64,000 bases of DNA, taken from Nageia nagi (lineage: Eukaryota; Pinophyta). Positions 1-11,199 of this stretch are shown here, one piece after another (within the stretch, counting starts at the first letter, position 1; every line of letters begins with the position of its first letter). The stretch covers positions 27,342,001 to 27,406,000 of the forward strand of contig JBITNC010000002.1 of NCBI GenBank assembly GCA_050084985.1, written 5' to 3'. A program made the position numbers and the translations under genes. The notes under the pieces were generated by a model. That model was not told the origin of the DNA. It saw only the letters and a program-made list of their open reading frames with translations, and did no database searches.

Positions 1-584
1 ATGCTTTGCTAGGTTGTTTTCTATCATTAATATATATAATTACTCATCTTGATTGAAGCTAACGAAGAAAACTATTTACAATAAATAGTACAATTGTGTT
101 AGATTACATAGCAAATAAGTACCAATAACATGACTATCTGGGAATTTGAAATTTTTGAATAGTCATTTCCATTGAGCTATAATCCTCCTAACATGTTGTT
201 GGCTACTCCTTCTTTGGACCTATAGTTGATTGAAGATGGTATTGTAGTTGATTGAATAAGTACTCATCTATAGTTTGATAGGTATGATATGGCACTGTGT
301 TATGTTAGTAACTATCTACTTTTTTGTACACATTGATGATCCATACTATAGTTCTGAATGAATAGAGTAATGAAGGGTTATGAATAGTATATCTTCTAAG
401 TAGAAGAAACTACCACTATTATGTGAATTGAGTTGAAGTTGATACATTAATAGGGCCCTAAGGTTCAAACACTTTAGATCAAGTAGACTTGGGTGTTACT
501 TCTTATCCATTACTCTTACCTTAGTTTAGTGGGTCCTATTTCTTTTCTTCGAGTTCTATTGATGATCGTCTCTTCTTAGTACCC

Positions 585-1135
585 ATTGATTTTAGCCAAA
601 AGTTCTAACATCATTTTTCAAAATTGATGGGATCTATTTTATATCTTCATGAATCATCACCCACCATTACTTGTTCTAGTATCCAATGATTTTAGCCAAA
701 AGTTCTAATGTCATCACTCAAAATTAGTAGGCTCTATTTGGGATCTTCATGAATCATCACCCGCCATTACTTGTTTCAAGACCCACTAATTTTAGCCAAA
801 AGTTCTAACATCATCACTCAAAATTGGTGGGCTCTATTTGGGATCTTCATGAATCATCACTTGCCACTACTTGTTCTAGGACCTGTTGATTTTAGCCAAA
901 AGTTCTGATGTCATCTCTCATATTGGTAGACTTTATTTGGGATCTTCATGAATCATCATCTGCCATTACTTATTCTAGGACCCACTGATTTTAGCAAAAA
1001 GTTACGACATCATCATTCAAAATTAGCAAGCTCTATTTGGGATCTTCATGAATCATCAACTGCCATTACTTATTCTAGGACCTGCTAATTTTAGCCAAAA
1101 TTTCTAATGTCATTATTGAAAATTGATAGGGTTTC
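585..1135. repeat. 100-bp tandem array inside the left LTR, six units
   Basis: The anchor TTTAGCCAAAA recurs at 591, 691, 791, 891, 990 and 1090, a near-exact 100-bp period. Each unit also carries TCTATTTGGGATCTTCATGA and a CCATTACTTGTTCTAG block. The unit sequences have diverged by a few percent. Confidence 0.9.
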
Positions 1136-1332
1136 TTTACTTTTGGGCATCTCCCACTAATTACTTGGACATAACTTGGACTTATATTTACAAAAACTCT
1201 CAGATAATATATTTACAAAAACCCCTAGACATTGTATTTACAATAACTCCTAGACATTTCCTTAGACTTTTCTCTTCCCATACATAATTCAGCACTACCC
1301 AGATGTGATATTTTTACTCCTGAACATGATTC

Positions 1333-1339
1333 TTTTATA
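1333..1339 (-). promoter_or_regulatory. Putative TATA box in the left LTR
   Basis: TATAAAA on the minus strand, inside GTATAAAAGAATCATG. The same motif is conserved at 14813-14819 in the other LTR, about 320 bp from the LTR start, a plausible position for the U3/R boundary. Motif and conservation only. Confidence 0.4.
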
Positions 1340-1654
1340 CATACAATTCTTGCCCCATTTGAATACTAATACAACTTAAGGTTTATCCAAAATAGTTATT
1401 ACAACATTGAATTGACTTTGAATAGAAATTTACAAGGCAAAATATCAAAGATAAGGACTCATACATACAATAGCTGAATTATATATATAATAGCTAGATC
1501 TTGACAACACCCAAAATTCTTCAGACTTAGGGCTAATAAAAGACTCAAATTTCATGTTAAAGAGAAGATAGTTGGAATAGAAAGAAATTTTTTAAAAGAA
1601 TAAAAGAATGATAGTGTGTTACCCCACCTCAAAGTGCAATTATGAAAGAATACA

Positions 1655-2995
1655 ATCTTCTCACAACTCTTGGAGTCTCTGCCTATTAAAGAATAGGATC
1701 AACTACTTTTTTGCTTTCAGTAGCCTATTTAGATGTAGATTTGGTAGGGTATTAGGTGATGGAATCTACTCTATTGGGAGGAAGGGGTGCATCTTCTTAT
1801 TCAAATCTTTAAGGTCTTGATAGTCAACTTGTGAAAAAATAAGGGATGCTTGAATCTTTACAGTATTTACTCTGAAACCCATTAGAACATTCTCTAGCCT
1901 GCTAGAGTGTAGGAACCTTGTGATTGCTTCTTGATTAAGGTCATTTATTTATTGTAAATCCAAGATTTTCTTCTCAGAAAGAGACTTCTCAAGGAATTGA
2001 ATGGTATTGGCTACCTAATTGGCAACACTACCCTGTACATTATGTTCATCCCATAATTTGGGAGCTTTCATTTATCAATCATTCATAACCACAATAGTGG
2101 ACAAAAATAAAAATAAAAATGTAAATTTTTTATATTTCTTATAGTTTTGGGAAAAAATAATGAAAAAATCATAGAAAAATAATGAAAAATGTACATTAGA
2201 ATGAAGAAAATATATGTTACCTTCAGGTGGGCTTGCAACTATAGATCTCAGAAAGAATATTCCTAGTTAGTGTTTTAACATCTAAGAAAAGTCAATTTTT
2301 GGTGTTTTACCACCAATGAGATGTTTTGGCATTTGAGGTAACTTTCAGCATTAAATTGGAGGGAGAATTTTAATCATACATTGACTTCTAACTTCTAAGG
2401 TATTATAATATCATTTTGTATATATCTATAAAATTTTAGCTATTCCTGGAGCATCATAAAATTGTGAATATAATATTTAGCTATTTCATGATAGGGATTA
2501 TTTTTTATTATCATTTTTTGGTTCTTTCTATATTTATTAAATTCTTGGGGTTTGCTATTAAAGGTTCTTATTTTTAAAATAATTATCTATTTTTGGCTAA
2601 TCAATTTTAAGCAAAAAAATTCTTAATAATAAATATATTGCTATTTTTAAAATCATTTAAATTTTAAAAATAATTTTGAAATCCTAAAAATAACAAAACT
2701 GCTATAATTCACAGTTTAAAAAAACCATAGGCCAAGTGAACCATATGACATAAAATGATCCAAATACACCAACATATGATATAAAGTGATCTAATTACAC
2801 CATATGATTTGAACTGATGCAATTATACCATATGATATGAAATGATCCAAGTGCATGATATGATATAAAATGATTTGAGTACACCATATGGTTTGAAACA
2901 ATGTAAGTGTCAAAAACTAATCCAAAATTGGTAAGTTGGAAAAAATATGCTTGTAATACTTTAGTCAAACATAGAATTAAAGAATTTGTTAATAA
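1655..2995. other. Noncoding 3' internal region of the gypsy element
   Basis: The stretch between the 3' LTR and the end of the extra reading frame. It holds A-rich runs near 2100-2200 and a 28-bp tandem array at 2742-2912. I see no protein similarity. Confidence 0.6.
2742..2912. repeat. 28-bp tandem repeat, six units
   Basis: The anchor CATATGATAT or a close variant starts at 2742, 2773, 2801, 2829, 2857 and 2885, so the period settles at exactly 28 bp. A related two-unit fragment (ACATATGATATAAAATGATT) occurs at about 42510-42560, suggesting that part of the same family lies there. Confidence 0.85.
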
Positions 2996-2999
2996 ATCC

Positions 3000-5900
3000 T
3001 AGCTCTATTGTGAGCTTGTGTTTATCAATGTCCATGTTGAACACCAAATTTTGGAGTTCACATATATCTTAGATCCTTCTCAAATATGATTGTCTTGGTC
3101 TAGAAGTAATAGTAGCTATATCTTTCTCAGTCAAGTCTCCCAACCAACTTTGCATTTTCTCAATAATCGACCTTGGTATATCTAGAGCCAACCGATGGAG
3201 AGTGGTCTACATGTTGAACTATTTGATAGCTTGTAGTGTCTATTCTTTTAACAAATGCAAATGTGATAAGGTCACTATCCTATCTCAGACTTGCTCCATC
3301 AAGAATTTTTTGAAGCCTTTTATGAGCAGCAATAGTTCTGAATTGTCATTAAATAATACTTTGTTAGCTACTATGATGGTTTGTAACTCAACCTCAACTT
3401 GCTTAACCTTTTGGCCATCTATAACTACAACTTAAGCTTTAAGATATTGTATGGTTTGATTTGTATTATTTAACTCAACCTTTATTTCTGTTAAGCTCTT
3501 CTCGAATTCTAATTTTTGTTTATCAAGCTTTGCAAGCAGGATTTTATTTTTGTTCTGCAACTTGACCATTATTTTGTCTTTAAGGGAACAGTATTTCTTA
3601 TATTGATCAATTTTCTTATTCAATTTATCTATCTTAGTCTCCATTGTCTGAAGACTTTTATCGACCACCATTGAAGTATTCACAAAGAACTTGGATTGGT
3701 CAATTGATAGAGCACTCTACATATTTACATCAATTATAGCTATGGGAGTAGTATCCAGTTATCCTTATTTGAAATAAATTTGTGTTATCTTAATGTCTCC
3801 TATTTCTTTTACTTTACTCAAAATTCTCAACTGTTGCTCAAGGAGCACATGAGGTTTATTGATAAAAGTTGCCCAATTAATGGGTTCTATAATTTATGTA
3901 GAAAAAATTAATTTAATCTCCTTCTGGGAGGTTGTAGGAATTAAAGAGTGAGAGTATTTACACTTAAGGTGGACATTGTGACTTGTTGAGCAAGTTCTAA
4001 TTGCTTTAGAGGTGTAGAATCTTAAATTTTTATTTCTTTTTTTGCTTCCTCCATGACCTTATCTTCATCATCAAATTTATCCATTAGGTTTGAGTCTCTA
4101 TTCCTTCTAAATTCATCATCATCATCATCACCTAGTCTAACTTTAGATGTAGCTACTATATATCTACCTACTTCAAGTACATTTCCCCCTTCTTATTGAA
4201 TTTGCATGTGTCCCTTGTTTGAGGCTTCTTGGTTTTCCAAGACTTCTTTTTCTGGGACTTCTTCTTGAGCACTAGTATTTGTACTTTGAGGCTCTTGCAA
4301 CTCCTTTGTATCAAAAATTTATACTTCTTTTACCAAAACCCTTGAAGTTTTTTATATGATTGTGGGATGTGGAGGCATAGTCCTCTGTTATTTGGGTTGT
4401 ATAGTGTAGGGTTTCTTTACTAGTTTTTCCTCCTTCTCTAGGGTTTGTTATTTTTGAGCAAGGGTTTGAATTCTCCTCTTTTTTGGAGAAGAATCCCAAG
4501 AACTAGTAGTAGTATTTGAGGGATTTTATTCTCCCTTCTTTGCAGGCTCTTATAAGCTGGATGGTTTTCCAACCTCTATTTATCTCACTCTTGGAATTGA
4601 TTTTCCTTAAAATTTAGGAGGAAGATATTGGCTCAATTCTAGAAAAGGATCTTTAGAATATTCTACCTTCCAAAACTCATCATATTTAAATTTCTAAAAT
4701 AATTCATTTTCAATATGATGAATCTTTTTTGTATTTTCAAATTTGAACTTTGTGAGATAATGAACTTTATTAAGAACCCAACCCAAATCTGTTAGCTGGG
4801 TGAGGACATCTGGGTCAAGGGAAAAGCCTTGCTACTTATTTTTCTAGTTATTGTATTTCTTTATCCCTTCAAGGGTCATCCAAGCCTTGTTTAGGGTGGT
4901 AAATTTCCATTCAAGGTACATTTCTTCTTCTTGCTCAATTTTGTTCACAAAATATTCCACATGAGGTCTATGCTCATAGGCAAAGGCTAGGTACTTCTTA
5001 CTTGACCTTATTACTTTTGTCATCTCCCTTGAAGGATCATACATCCATGGGGCTTCTACCATATCCAATTTAAAATTATGTACAATAAATTCTGCTATAC
5101 TATCTTTACAACCTACATCTAAAAGTGTGAAATTTTTAGTAGAAGCTAGTATATCTACAATAGATTTAAAATAACCCTCGGATCCATACTTTGTCTCTAT
5201 GGCACATATTTGCTTGCCCATTTCAATGGAATATAGTTGAGGGATTACATATTTAGGAAAGAAAAAAGGTTTTTCAAAATACCCATACCTCGTAATAATG
5301 GTGAGATCTTTGAGAAAGTACCAGTCATCAACTCTATTTTCTCCCTATAGCTCTTGCATAGTGCTCTTCCATAGTCTGCTAGGGAGTCTTCCTATCAACA
5401 TCTACACTATTATTGCATATAATTTATCCATGAACTCATAATACAATCCATGCAACTTGCTCAAGATTGGCACCCTCAAATCAATCAATACTAATCTAGT
5501 ACTTGGATTCGTTGAGTCAATTGGTAGCCTTGCCTCCATAAGTTTGTCAAGGTTTTGATGGGCCAAGAGTCACCAAAGATATGAAGAGTGTATAAAATTT
5601 AATTTTACAATTTTGAAAAGATATCTCTTTATATCATTGGAAGTAAAACCTAGGAAGTCATAACAGATGTGTGCCTATGTGATATTGTAAGCTATACGCA
5701 CCATGGCTTCATCTACTTCTATTTAGGTTTTCTTCCCCAAAATGATTGCTAGTGTATGTAACACCTCTATATCCCTTTTCTTTTCAAATAGGGTGATCTC
5801 ATAGCCTAGCTAGAGTTGTGTGGTTATATTCCCCTAATATCTCTCATCAATCTAGTTTATCATTTCATCTTCATTACTATAGAAATCATTCTTCTCTCTT

Positions 5901-6433
5901 TTTAAATCAATCTTTTTCTTCACATAGAAAGTCTAATCAGTTAGGATAATAAATGCTTGAATAATAGAATCAGGGGACTAGTCCAATATTACTTCAAATT
6001 TTAGCTTCAACTCTTCTTCCTGCTCTTATTCCTTGAACATTCATATCTAATAACCTTGCTGGTTATGTCTGTGTGCCACTGAATATAATAGCTCAAGGCA
6101 AGTGAATGATTCATAAGGCACATAATAAGCTAGGCCTTGGTAAATTATGATATCTCTCTTTATGTATGCTAATGACTTCCCTTTTTTGATAGCTTCTGGA
6201 CTCATATGTTTTAGAAGGATGCGATTAGGGCCAACCCTCCATGTATCAATGTAGTTTATCACCCCCATCTCAGTCCATTTCACCCTTAGAGCATTCTCAA
6301 GGTATTCCTCTTGCATGGCTATTAGGTCAGCATACACTTACTCTATTTTAGTTGGAGTTGATGACTTGAAATTTGATATGGTGTCAACACTCTTTTTAGA
6401 ACCTCTAGTTTGCATTTGAAACTTGTAATCCAT
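3000..6433 (-). pseudogene. Long unrecognised 3' ORF of the gypsy element (after integrase)
   Basis: Reading leftwards from the ATG at 6433-6431 (MDYKFQMQTRGSKK) one frame can be followed for about 1,100 codons, interrupted by many stops, mostly TAG. The N-terminal third looks globular. An acidic DDDDDEFRRNRD patch falls at about 4105-4140, preceded by a Pro/Glu/Lys-rich linker. A Lys/Glu-rich heptad-like coiled coil lies at 3683-3432. The open pieces are 6337-6047, 5221-4844, 4499-4311 and 3683-3432. It sits between integrase and the 3' LTR, where Athila-type elements keep an envelope-like ORF and some Tat elements an accessory ORF. I see no signal peptide or clear membrane span and recognise no family. 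Function is unknown. Confidence 0.6.
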
Positions 6434-6924
6434 AATCTATAAGGTATTGCAACTTTGTATCTCCTTACTCAACTTAGCTCTACAAACTATAATCTTTGGT
6501 CACTCTAGAAACTAGTATGCTTGAAAATGACTAAGTGTTGAGTCATAGGGTATGCAATATGTTTTCTTCATCCAATGTTTATGAGACTTCTATTAATGGA
6601 AATTAATAGTTGAAGTGTTGAGATCCATGCATCATATGAATTGGGCTACCATAAGTTGGATGAGTAGGTTTGGAGTGCATGAAATTTAAATTAGGGTACC
6701 CATACTATGGTTTGAAAAATTTAAGGAAATCTTTCCTTAAATGCTACCCTATTTTGTTAATAGCTTAGCAAAGCATTGATATTAACCCTAGATCATGTTG
6801 AATTAATGCTGAGCATTAACGATTACCTACTTTCTTAGAAGCTATGTCTAGAAGATGTACAAGCCTTAAACTTTTTTTTTTGAAATTATGTACACTATAA
6901 AGTCTCTGGTGGGTGTTACAAGAT

Positions 6925-8112
6925 CATCTTATCACCGTTTAATGCATCAAATAGATCCCATTAATAGGAATAGGTAATTTTTAGGACCTAATGATGTCTT
7001 GTAACCTGAACACATTACTTTGCATGGCTTGAGTGATGATATAAGGCTTGCTCTACAAAGAGTCAAATTTTTGGTGTCTTTCAGGATTTGCTCTCTCCTC
7101 ATCCCACTTGAAGACAATATCACCTAGTTCAAACTTCACCTAGAAAACTTTTTTCTTATCAAACCATTTCTTAAAAATGTGTTGGTGATGCTGAAATGAC
7201 TCATATGCTTTGTTTTGATCTTCCTCCAATTTTAGGAGCTGATTATACTTGGATGTAATGGCTCTAAGTCATGGTCCTCCATTTCTTGCAAAATTTTTAA
7301 TGTTGGTAACTCAATGTGTATTAGTAACATAGGTCTTTTACCATATACCAATGCATATGGAGATGTTTTGATTGTTAATTTAATGTTGATTCTATCTACC
7401 CATAATGAAAAGTCCAATTGTATATGCCACTATCTAGGATTCCCTTCAATAATTCTTTTGATGATCTGAGTTAGTTTTTTATTAATTGATTCAGCTAACC
7501 CATTACCTTATGGGTAATAATTTGAAGAGAATAACTAGTATATCTCATATTTAGCAATAAATTTTGATAAGTTACCTCTAATAAATGTTAGGCCATTATC
7601 TAAGATAATAGTCTATGGGATTCCAAAGTGAGTGATTATCTTTTTTATTATTTCTATCACTAGTTTTTGAGCTACATTGTTACATGGAATTGCTTCTAAC
7701 CATCTAGTAAAATAGTCTATTGCAGTAAGATGAACTTATCACCTATTGAGTAATTTGGGTTTATAACACCAATGAAGTCCATACCCCATTGTTGAAAGGG
7801 TTCCTCAACTATCACAAGCTTAAGAGGCATAGTAGCTTTCCTTCTTTTTATCACAAATTTACTGTATTTGTCACATTCTTGGGCAATCTTGAATGAATCT
7901 TAAAATATGGTGGACCAATAATACCTAGCTTGTAAATTTTTTGCTGCTGTAGTTGGTCCACTATAATGCTCACTAGAGAATCCATAATGAAATTCATGCA
8001 CTCTTTTCTGGGATTCATCATGAGTCACACATCTTAATAAGGTTTGATCAAATTTATTTCTATACAAAGGGTCATCTATCATCATAAAGTTCAGGGCATG
8101 CAGCTTAAATCT
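6925..8112 (-). pseudogene. Gypsy integrase remnant
   Basis: The HHCC zinc-finger region is at 8085-7860 (EFHYGFSSEHYSG, then ECDKYSKF, where the second Cys of the CxxC pair reads Tyr). The catalytic core follows: WGMDFIGVI near 7770 supplies the first Asp, LDNG near 7600 the second, and YYPxGNGLAES near 7490 the Glu, so the DDE triad survives. The C-terminal module (FELGDIVFKWDEE, FDKKK) is at about 7200-7080 and the frame fades near 6930. Several TAG and TAA stops and local frame changes make it non-functional. It directly follows the gypsy RNase H, as expected for Ty3 elements, and precedes the unrecognised 3' ORF. Confidence 0.9.
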
Positions 8113-8118
8113 ACTTCT

Positions 8119-8660
8119 CTAAAACCTATTTAGAGATTCAATACATTTACTAGTTTGAAAATAAAAAATAATTTGGTTGATCCAATCACTTTCTTCATTT
8201 AGTTGTTGCTCATCCTCCATAATAGCAATCATATGTGAAGCTTCAGCTATATTTTCACATAAAACCCTACCTCTAATCAGCTTGATTGGCTTAATTTCTA
8301 TATCATATTCCATTATTTTAGTAATCCAACTAGCCTTTACTTCACTTAAGTCTCCTTGTATAACATAATTTCTTACATCTATATGGATAGTAAATACAAG
8401 GATTCTATTGTGAGAGATATAATTTTTGAATTTTTTAAGTCCCTTCATTATGGAAAACACTTACTTTTAAATAAATGAGTACCTTTTCTAGTGTTGATAC
8501 ATTGTTTGGCTATGAAAGGCAATCAAATGTTCTTCTTTGTTATCATCTTTCTATGCTAGAATTGCAACAATGCTTCTTTTTGCTCCATATGCATACATGA
8601 TGAAATCTTTTGACATATCAAGATTTTTAAGCATAAGAGCTTCTATTATAGTCTTTTTAA
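8119..8660 (-). pseudogene. Gypsy-type RNase H linked to RT (remnant)
   Basis: Directly downstream of the RT thumb. The recognisable pieces are a D-SKDF-like strand near 8620, then KKFKNYISHNRILVFT, and VIQGDLSEVKASWITKIMEY and DIEIKPIKLIRG (8460-8280). This is the connection/RNase H tail typical of Tat-like elements, where the family shows LGERRxNW and EYDIxIKP. The segment 8660-8460 needs reading through two or three stops. It is the normal position for RNase H in Ty3 elements, so the RNase H at 9852-10400 is additional. Confidence 0.8.
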
Positions 8661-9575
8661 TTTATTTAAAGGCTAGTTTTGCTTCACTTGACCAAGAGAA
8701 TATAACATCTTTCTTTAACATTGAAGTGATTAGAGATACAATTTTTGAAAAATTATTAATGAATTTTTTAACAAAATTGATCTGACCAGGGAATGATTGC
8801 AAGGATTTCTTATTAGAAAGAAGTGGTAATGCTTTAATATCTTTCACACTATCTAGATCAATTGCTAATACCTCCTTTAAGATAATGTGACCAAGTAACT
8901 TTCCTTGGTTAACCATAAAAGTAGATTTTTTTGAATTAATTAAAATGCCAAATTTCATGCATTTTACAAAAACTTATCTAAGGTATTCCAAATGATCTTT
9001 TATACTGTTAGAGAATATTGTAATATCATATAGATAGACTAAGATAATTTATTTATTAATTCACCAAATGCATGATCCATGGCTCTTTGAAAAGTAGCTC
9101 CTACATTAGAAAGACCAAAAGGCATTTTTTAAAAAGCAAATGTCTCCCATTTGGTTGTAAATGTAGTTTTGTATTGATCTCTATCTTTTATCTAAATCTA
9201 GTTAAATCCTGAGTAGCCATCAATCATTGAAAAATAGCAAGCTCTAGCTACTATATGTAGGATCTATTCCATAGGTGGGAGAGGATAATTATCTTTGAGA
9301 GACACTTGATTCAAATTTCTAAAATCAACACACAATCTGATTTCTCCACTTTTATTTCAAATAGGAACTAGATTTGCAACCTAAGAAGAATGTTTGATAA
9401 GATAAATAATTTTTGAATCAAGCATCTTGATCAATTCTTGTTTCATGGTTTTTTTTATTTTTATGCTAATTGGCCTTTATTTTTACTTATATGGTTTAAC
9501 ATCTAGTTCAAGTTCAATTGTGTGTTGGATGACACTTTTATCATATGTCTTGAGATCATCATAAGTCTAAGTAAT
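8660..9575 (-). pseudogene. Gypsy reverse transcriptase remnant
   Basis: Motifs in order on the minus strand: QHTIELELDVKPYK (~9520), RPISIKIKKTMKQEL (~9450), SGEIRLCVDFRNLNQVSLKD (~9310), PLPPMEQIL, FSMIDGYSGFN (~9220), KMPFGLSNVGATFQRAMDHA (~9110), the active-site box reading YLYD at about 9030, then GKLLGHI and LQSFPGQINFVKKFI (8900-8780). The family motif is YLDD, so the first Asp is now Tyr (GAT to TAT) and the enzyme would be dead even without the stops. Length and order match a full RT domain. Confidence 0.93.
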
Positions 9576-9851
9576 TATTTTCAAAAACTCATGATAGCTT
9601 TGAGACATAATAACTTTTTCTTCATTAGAACACTCTGAACCTACCTTTATATATTTACTAGGTTCTATTTCAATCTTACCATAACTCTTTTTTTGGATGG
9701 CCAAGGATTTAGCTTTCTAGACATCTTCTGAATCAAACATTCTTTCAAAAGAGAGTAATCCTTCTGGTATAACATTATTTCTGAATTGGATAACATTTGA
9801 TTGTTGAAAATATTCAGGTAATTTTAAAATACCAAAAGTGTGAGCTACTAC

Positions 9852-10400
9852 TTAATCTAAGAGGAAGTTCATAATATGCTCATCAAAATTGAATACTTGC
9901 CAAAATATGGCAACATCAAGTACTGAAGGCCTACATTGAACTTTGACTCCAAGAGCTCCTCTTTTATAATGAGTAGAATTATAATGTATCCCTCTTCTAC
10001 CAAGTGCATCAACTATTTGGTTGTACCTTCTAAGAACATATATAAAATTAATATCCAAGAATGACTCTAATAAGTCCCAAACTCTATTCTTGTAGGTCTT
10101 CAAATAATGATATTTTGCAATAATCTAATTTTTGACTTGCTTTATGACTAATTTTAACTCACCATGAAAAATTAGGCATTTGATGCCTATATTGATCATT
10201 TTAGATAATCCTAAATAAGGGGCTTCATACTCAACAACATTATTTATACAAATCCATGTGAATCTAAAGAAGAATATTTTTATATATCCTTATAGATATT
10301 TGAATACAACTCCAGCTCCACATCCATGCTTACATATGGATCTATCAAAGTATGTTATCCATATCTCATCTTCCTTTTCAACTGTGACCAAGATTGGCTG
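9852..10400 (-). pseudogene. Additional RNase H domain located upstream of RT
   Basis: Starts with EIWITYFDRSICKHGCGAGV (first catalytic Asp kept, following Gly changed to Arg), continues through FRFTWICINNVVEYEAPYLG (catalytic Glu kept; 10250-10200), then HGELKLVIKQV (~10160; the family has GDS, so the third Asp reads Glu), and ends with INFIYVLRRYNQIVDALGRR (~10040-10000). This is a near-complete RNase HI fold with two stops between about 10282 and 10120. It lies between protease and RT, while the usual gypsy RNase H is separately present after RT. Tat elements are known for a second, archaeal-type RNase H, which I recall mostly downstream of the first. Confidence 0.85.
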
Positions 10401-10604
10401 CATGTCTTCATATAAATAATAATTACTCATGCCAACATATGTAACCTGATAATTTAAATTATTTTCTAAAAGAACTTCAGTTGTTAGGAGTGACTCTCTA
10501 AGTGTATCCCTTTTAAATACTTCCATAGGTTGGAGGCCATTCAAATAGTTTTATTCTATGATCTTCTTAAGATAAACACTTTTGGTGCCCTCATTTAGAA
10601 TTTT

Positions 10605-11153
10605 TACTTATTTGTTTTGGAAGGGAAGTAAAATATGAGTATAGTCTAAAGCTATGTACCCTCCCAATTTAGTATTAAATTCTTTGGATAGACATATTCC
10701 AAACAAAGGTGGAAGATCAACCACAATGATATCTTGAATAATGCAAATCTTAGGGAATGCATTCAAAGGTATCAAGACTCCTTTAACACTACAAATGATA
10801 TCTACAGAGGAAGAATCCAATTGTATGACACCATCAATACATCTTGTAATGTACAAATTCATTTAATTTGCAACAACCTTAGGAATCATAGTTATTAAAG
10901 CTTCAGTATCTATCATATAGTTATTTACTACGTAACCTTCTAATCTTAGGGATAGATAGAATGGTGGCAATCTCCTTATACCTATAGGAGCTAGAGGGAC
11001 ATCATCAGATATTACAAAGATAACATTTCCTTTATTTACATTCTTTTTACTATTCCTTAATTTAAAGGTCTCTTGCAAAAGACCTAATTGACCTGGTATC
11101 TTTAATGCATCAAACATAGTCATCTTAGAAGAAGTTTTCTTCAGTTCTTCCAT
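10605..11153 (-). pseudogene. Gypsy aspartic protease region
   Basis: Two open pieces in the same region. 11153-10863 ends in the retropepsin box VVNNYMIDTEALITMIP; the family box is D-S/T-G-A, so Gly has become Glu (GGA to GAA). 10862-10608 carries GVIQLDSSSVDIICSVKG and DLPPLFGICLSKEFNTKLGG, the conserved stretch that follows protease in these elements. A stop separates the pieces. A related fragment occurs at 49935-50167. The protease would mature the gag-pol polyprotein inside the particle. It is inactivated here. Confidence 0.82.
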
Positions 11154-11199
11154 AATATTATATGGATCATATGGGACAAACTTACATGATTTTGCTTGT

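Larger units (their letters stand above)
1..1654 (-). repeat. 3' LTR of the gypsy element (left end cut by window)
   Basis: Positions 1-1654 align with 13577-15134 at an offset of about 13576. Identity is roughly 90% over the sampled ends. Similarity ends at TACA (1651-1654), so in element orientation the LTR begins TGTATTC after a purine-rich GAGAAGAT, a weak polypurine tract candidate at about 1655-1662. The LTR may continue left of base 1. It contains six 100-bp tandem units where the other LTR has five. Confidence 0.88.

Noticed and set aside
1608-1820. 70-codon frame on the plus strand
   Set aside because: It crosses the LTR/internal junction of the minus-strand gypsy element and has no motif.
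8177-8785. Plus-strand frames of 63 and 82 codons
   Set aside because: They are antisense shadows of the gypsy RT/RNase H.
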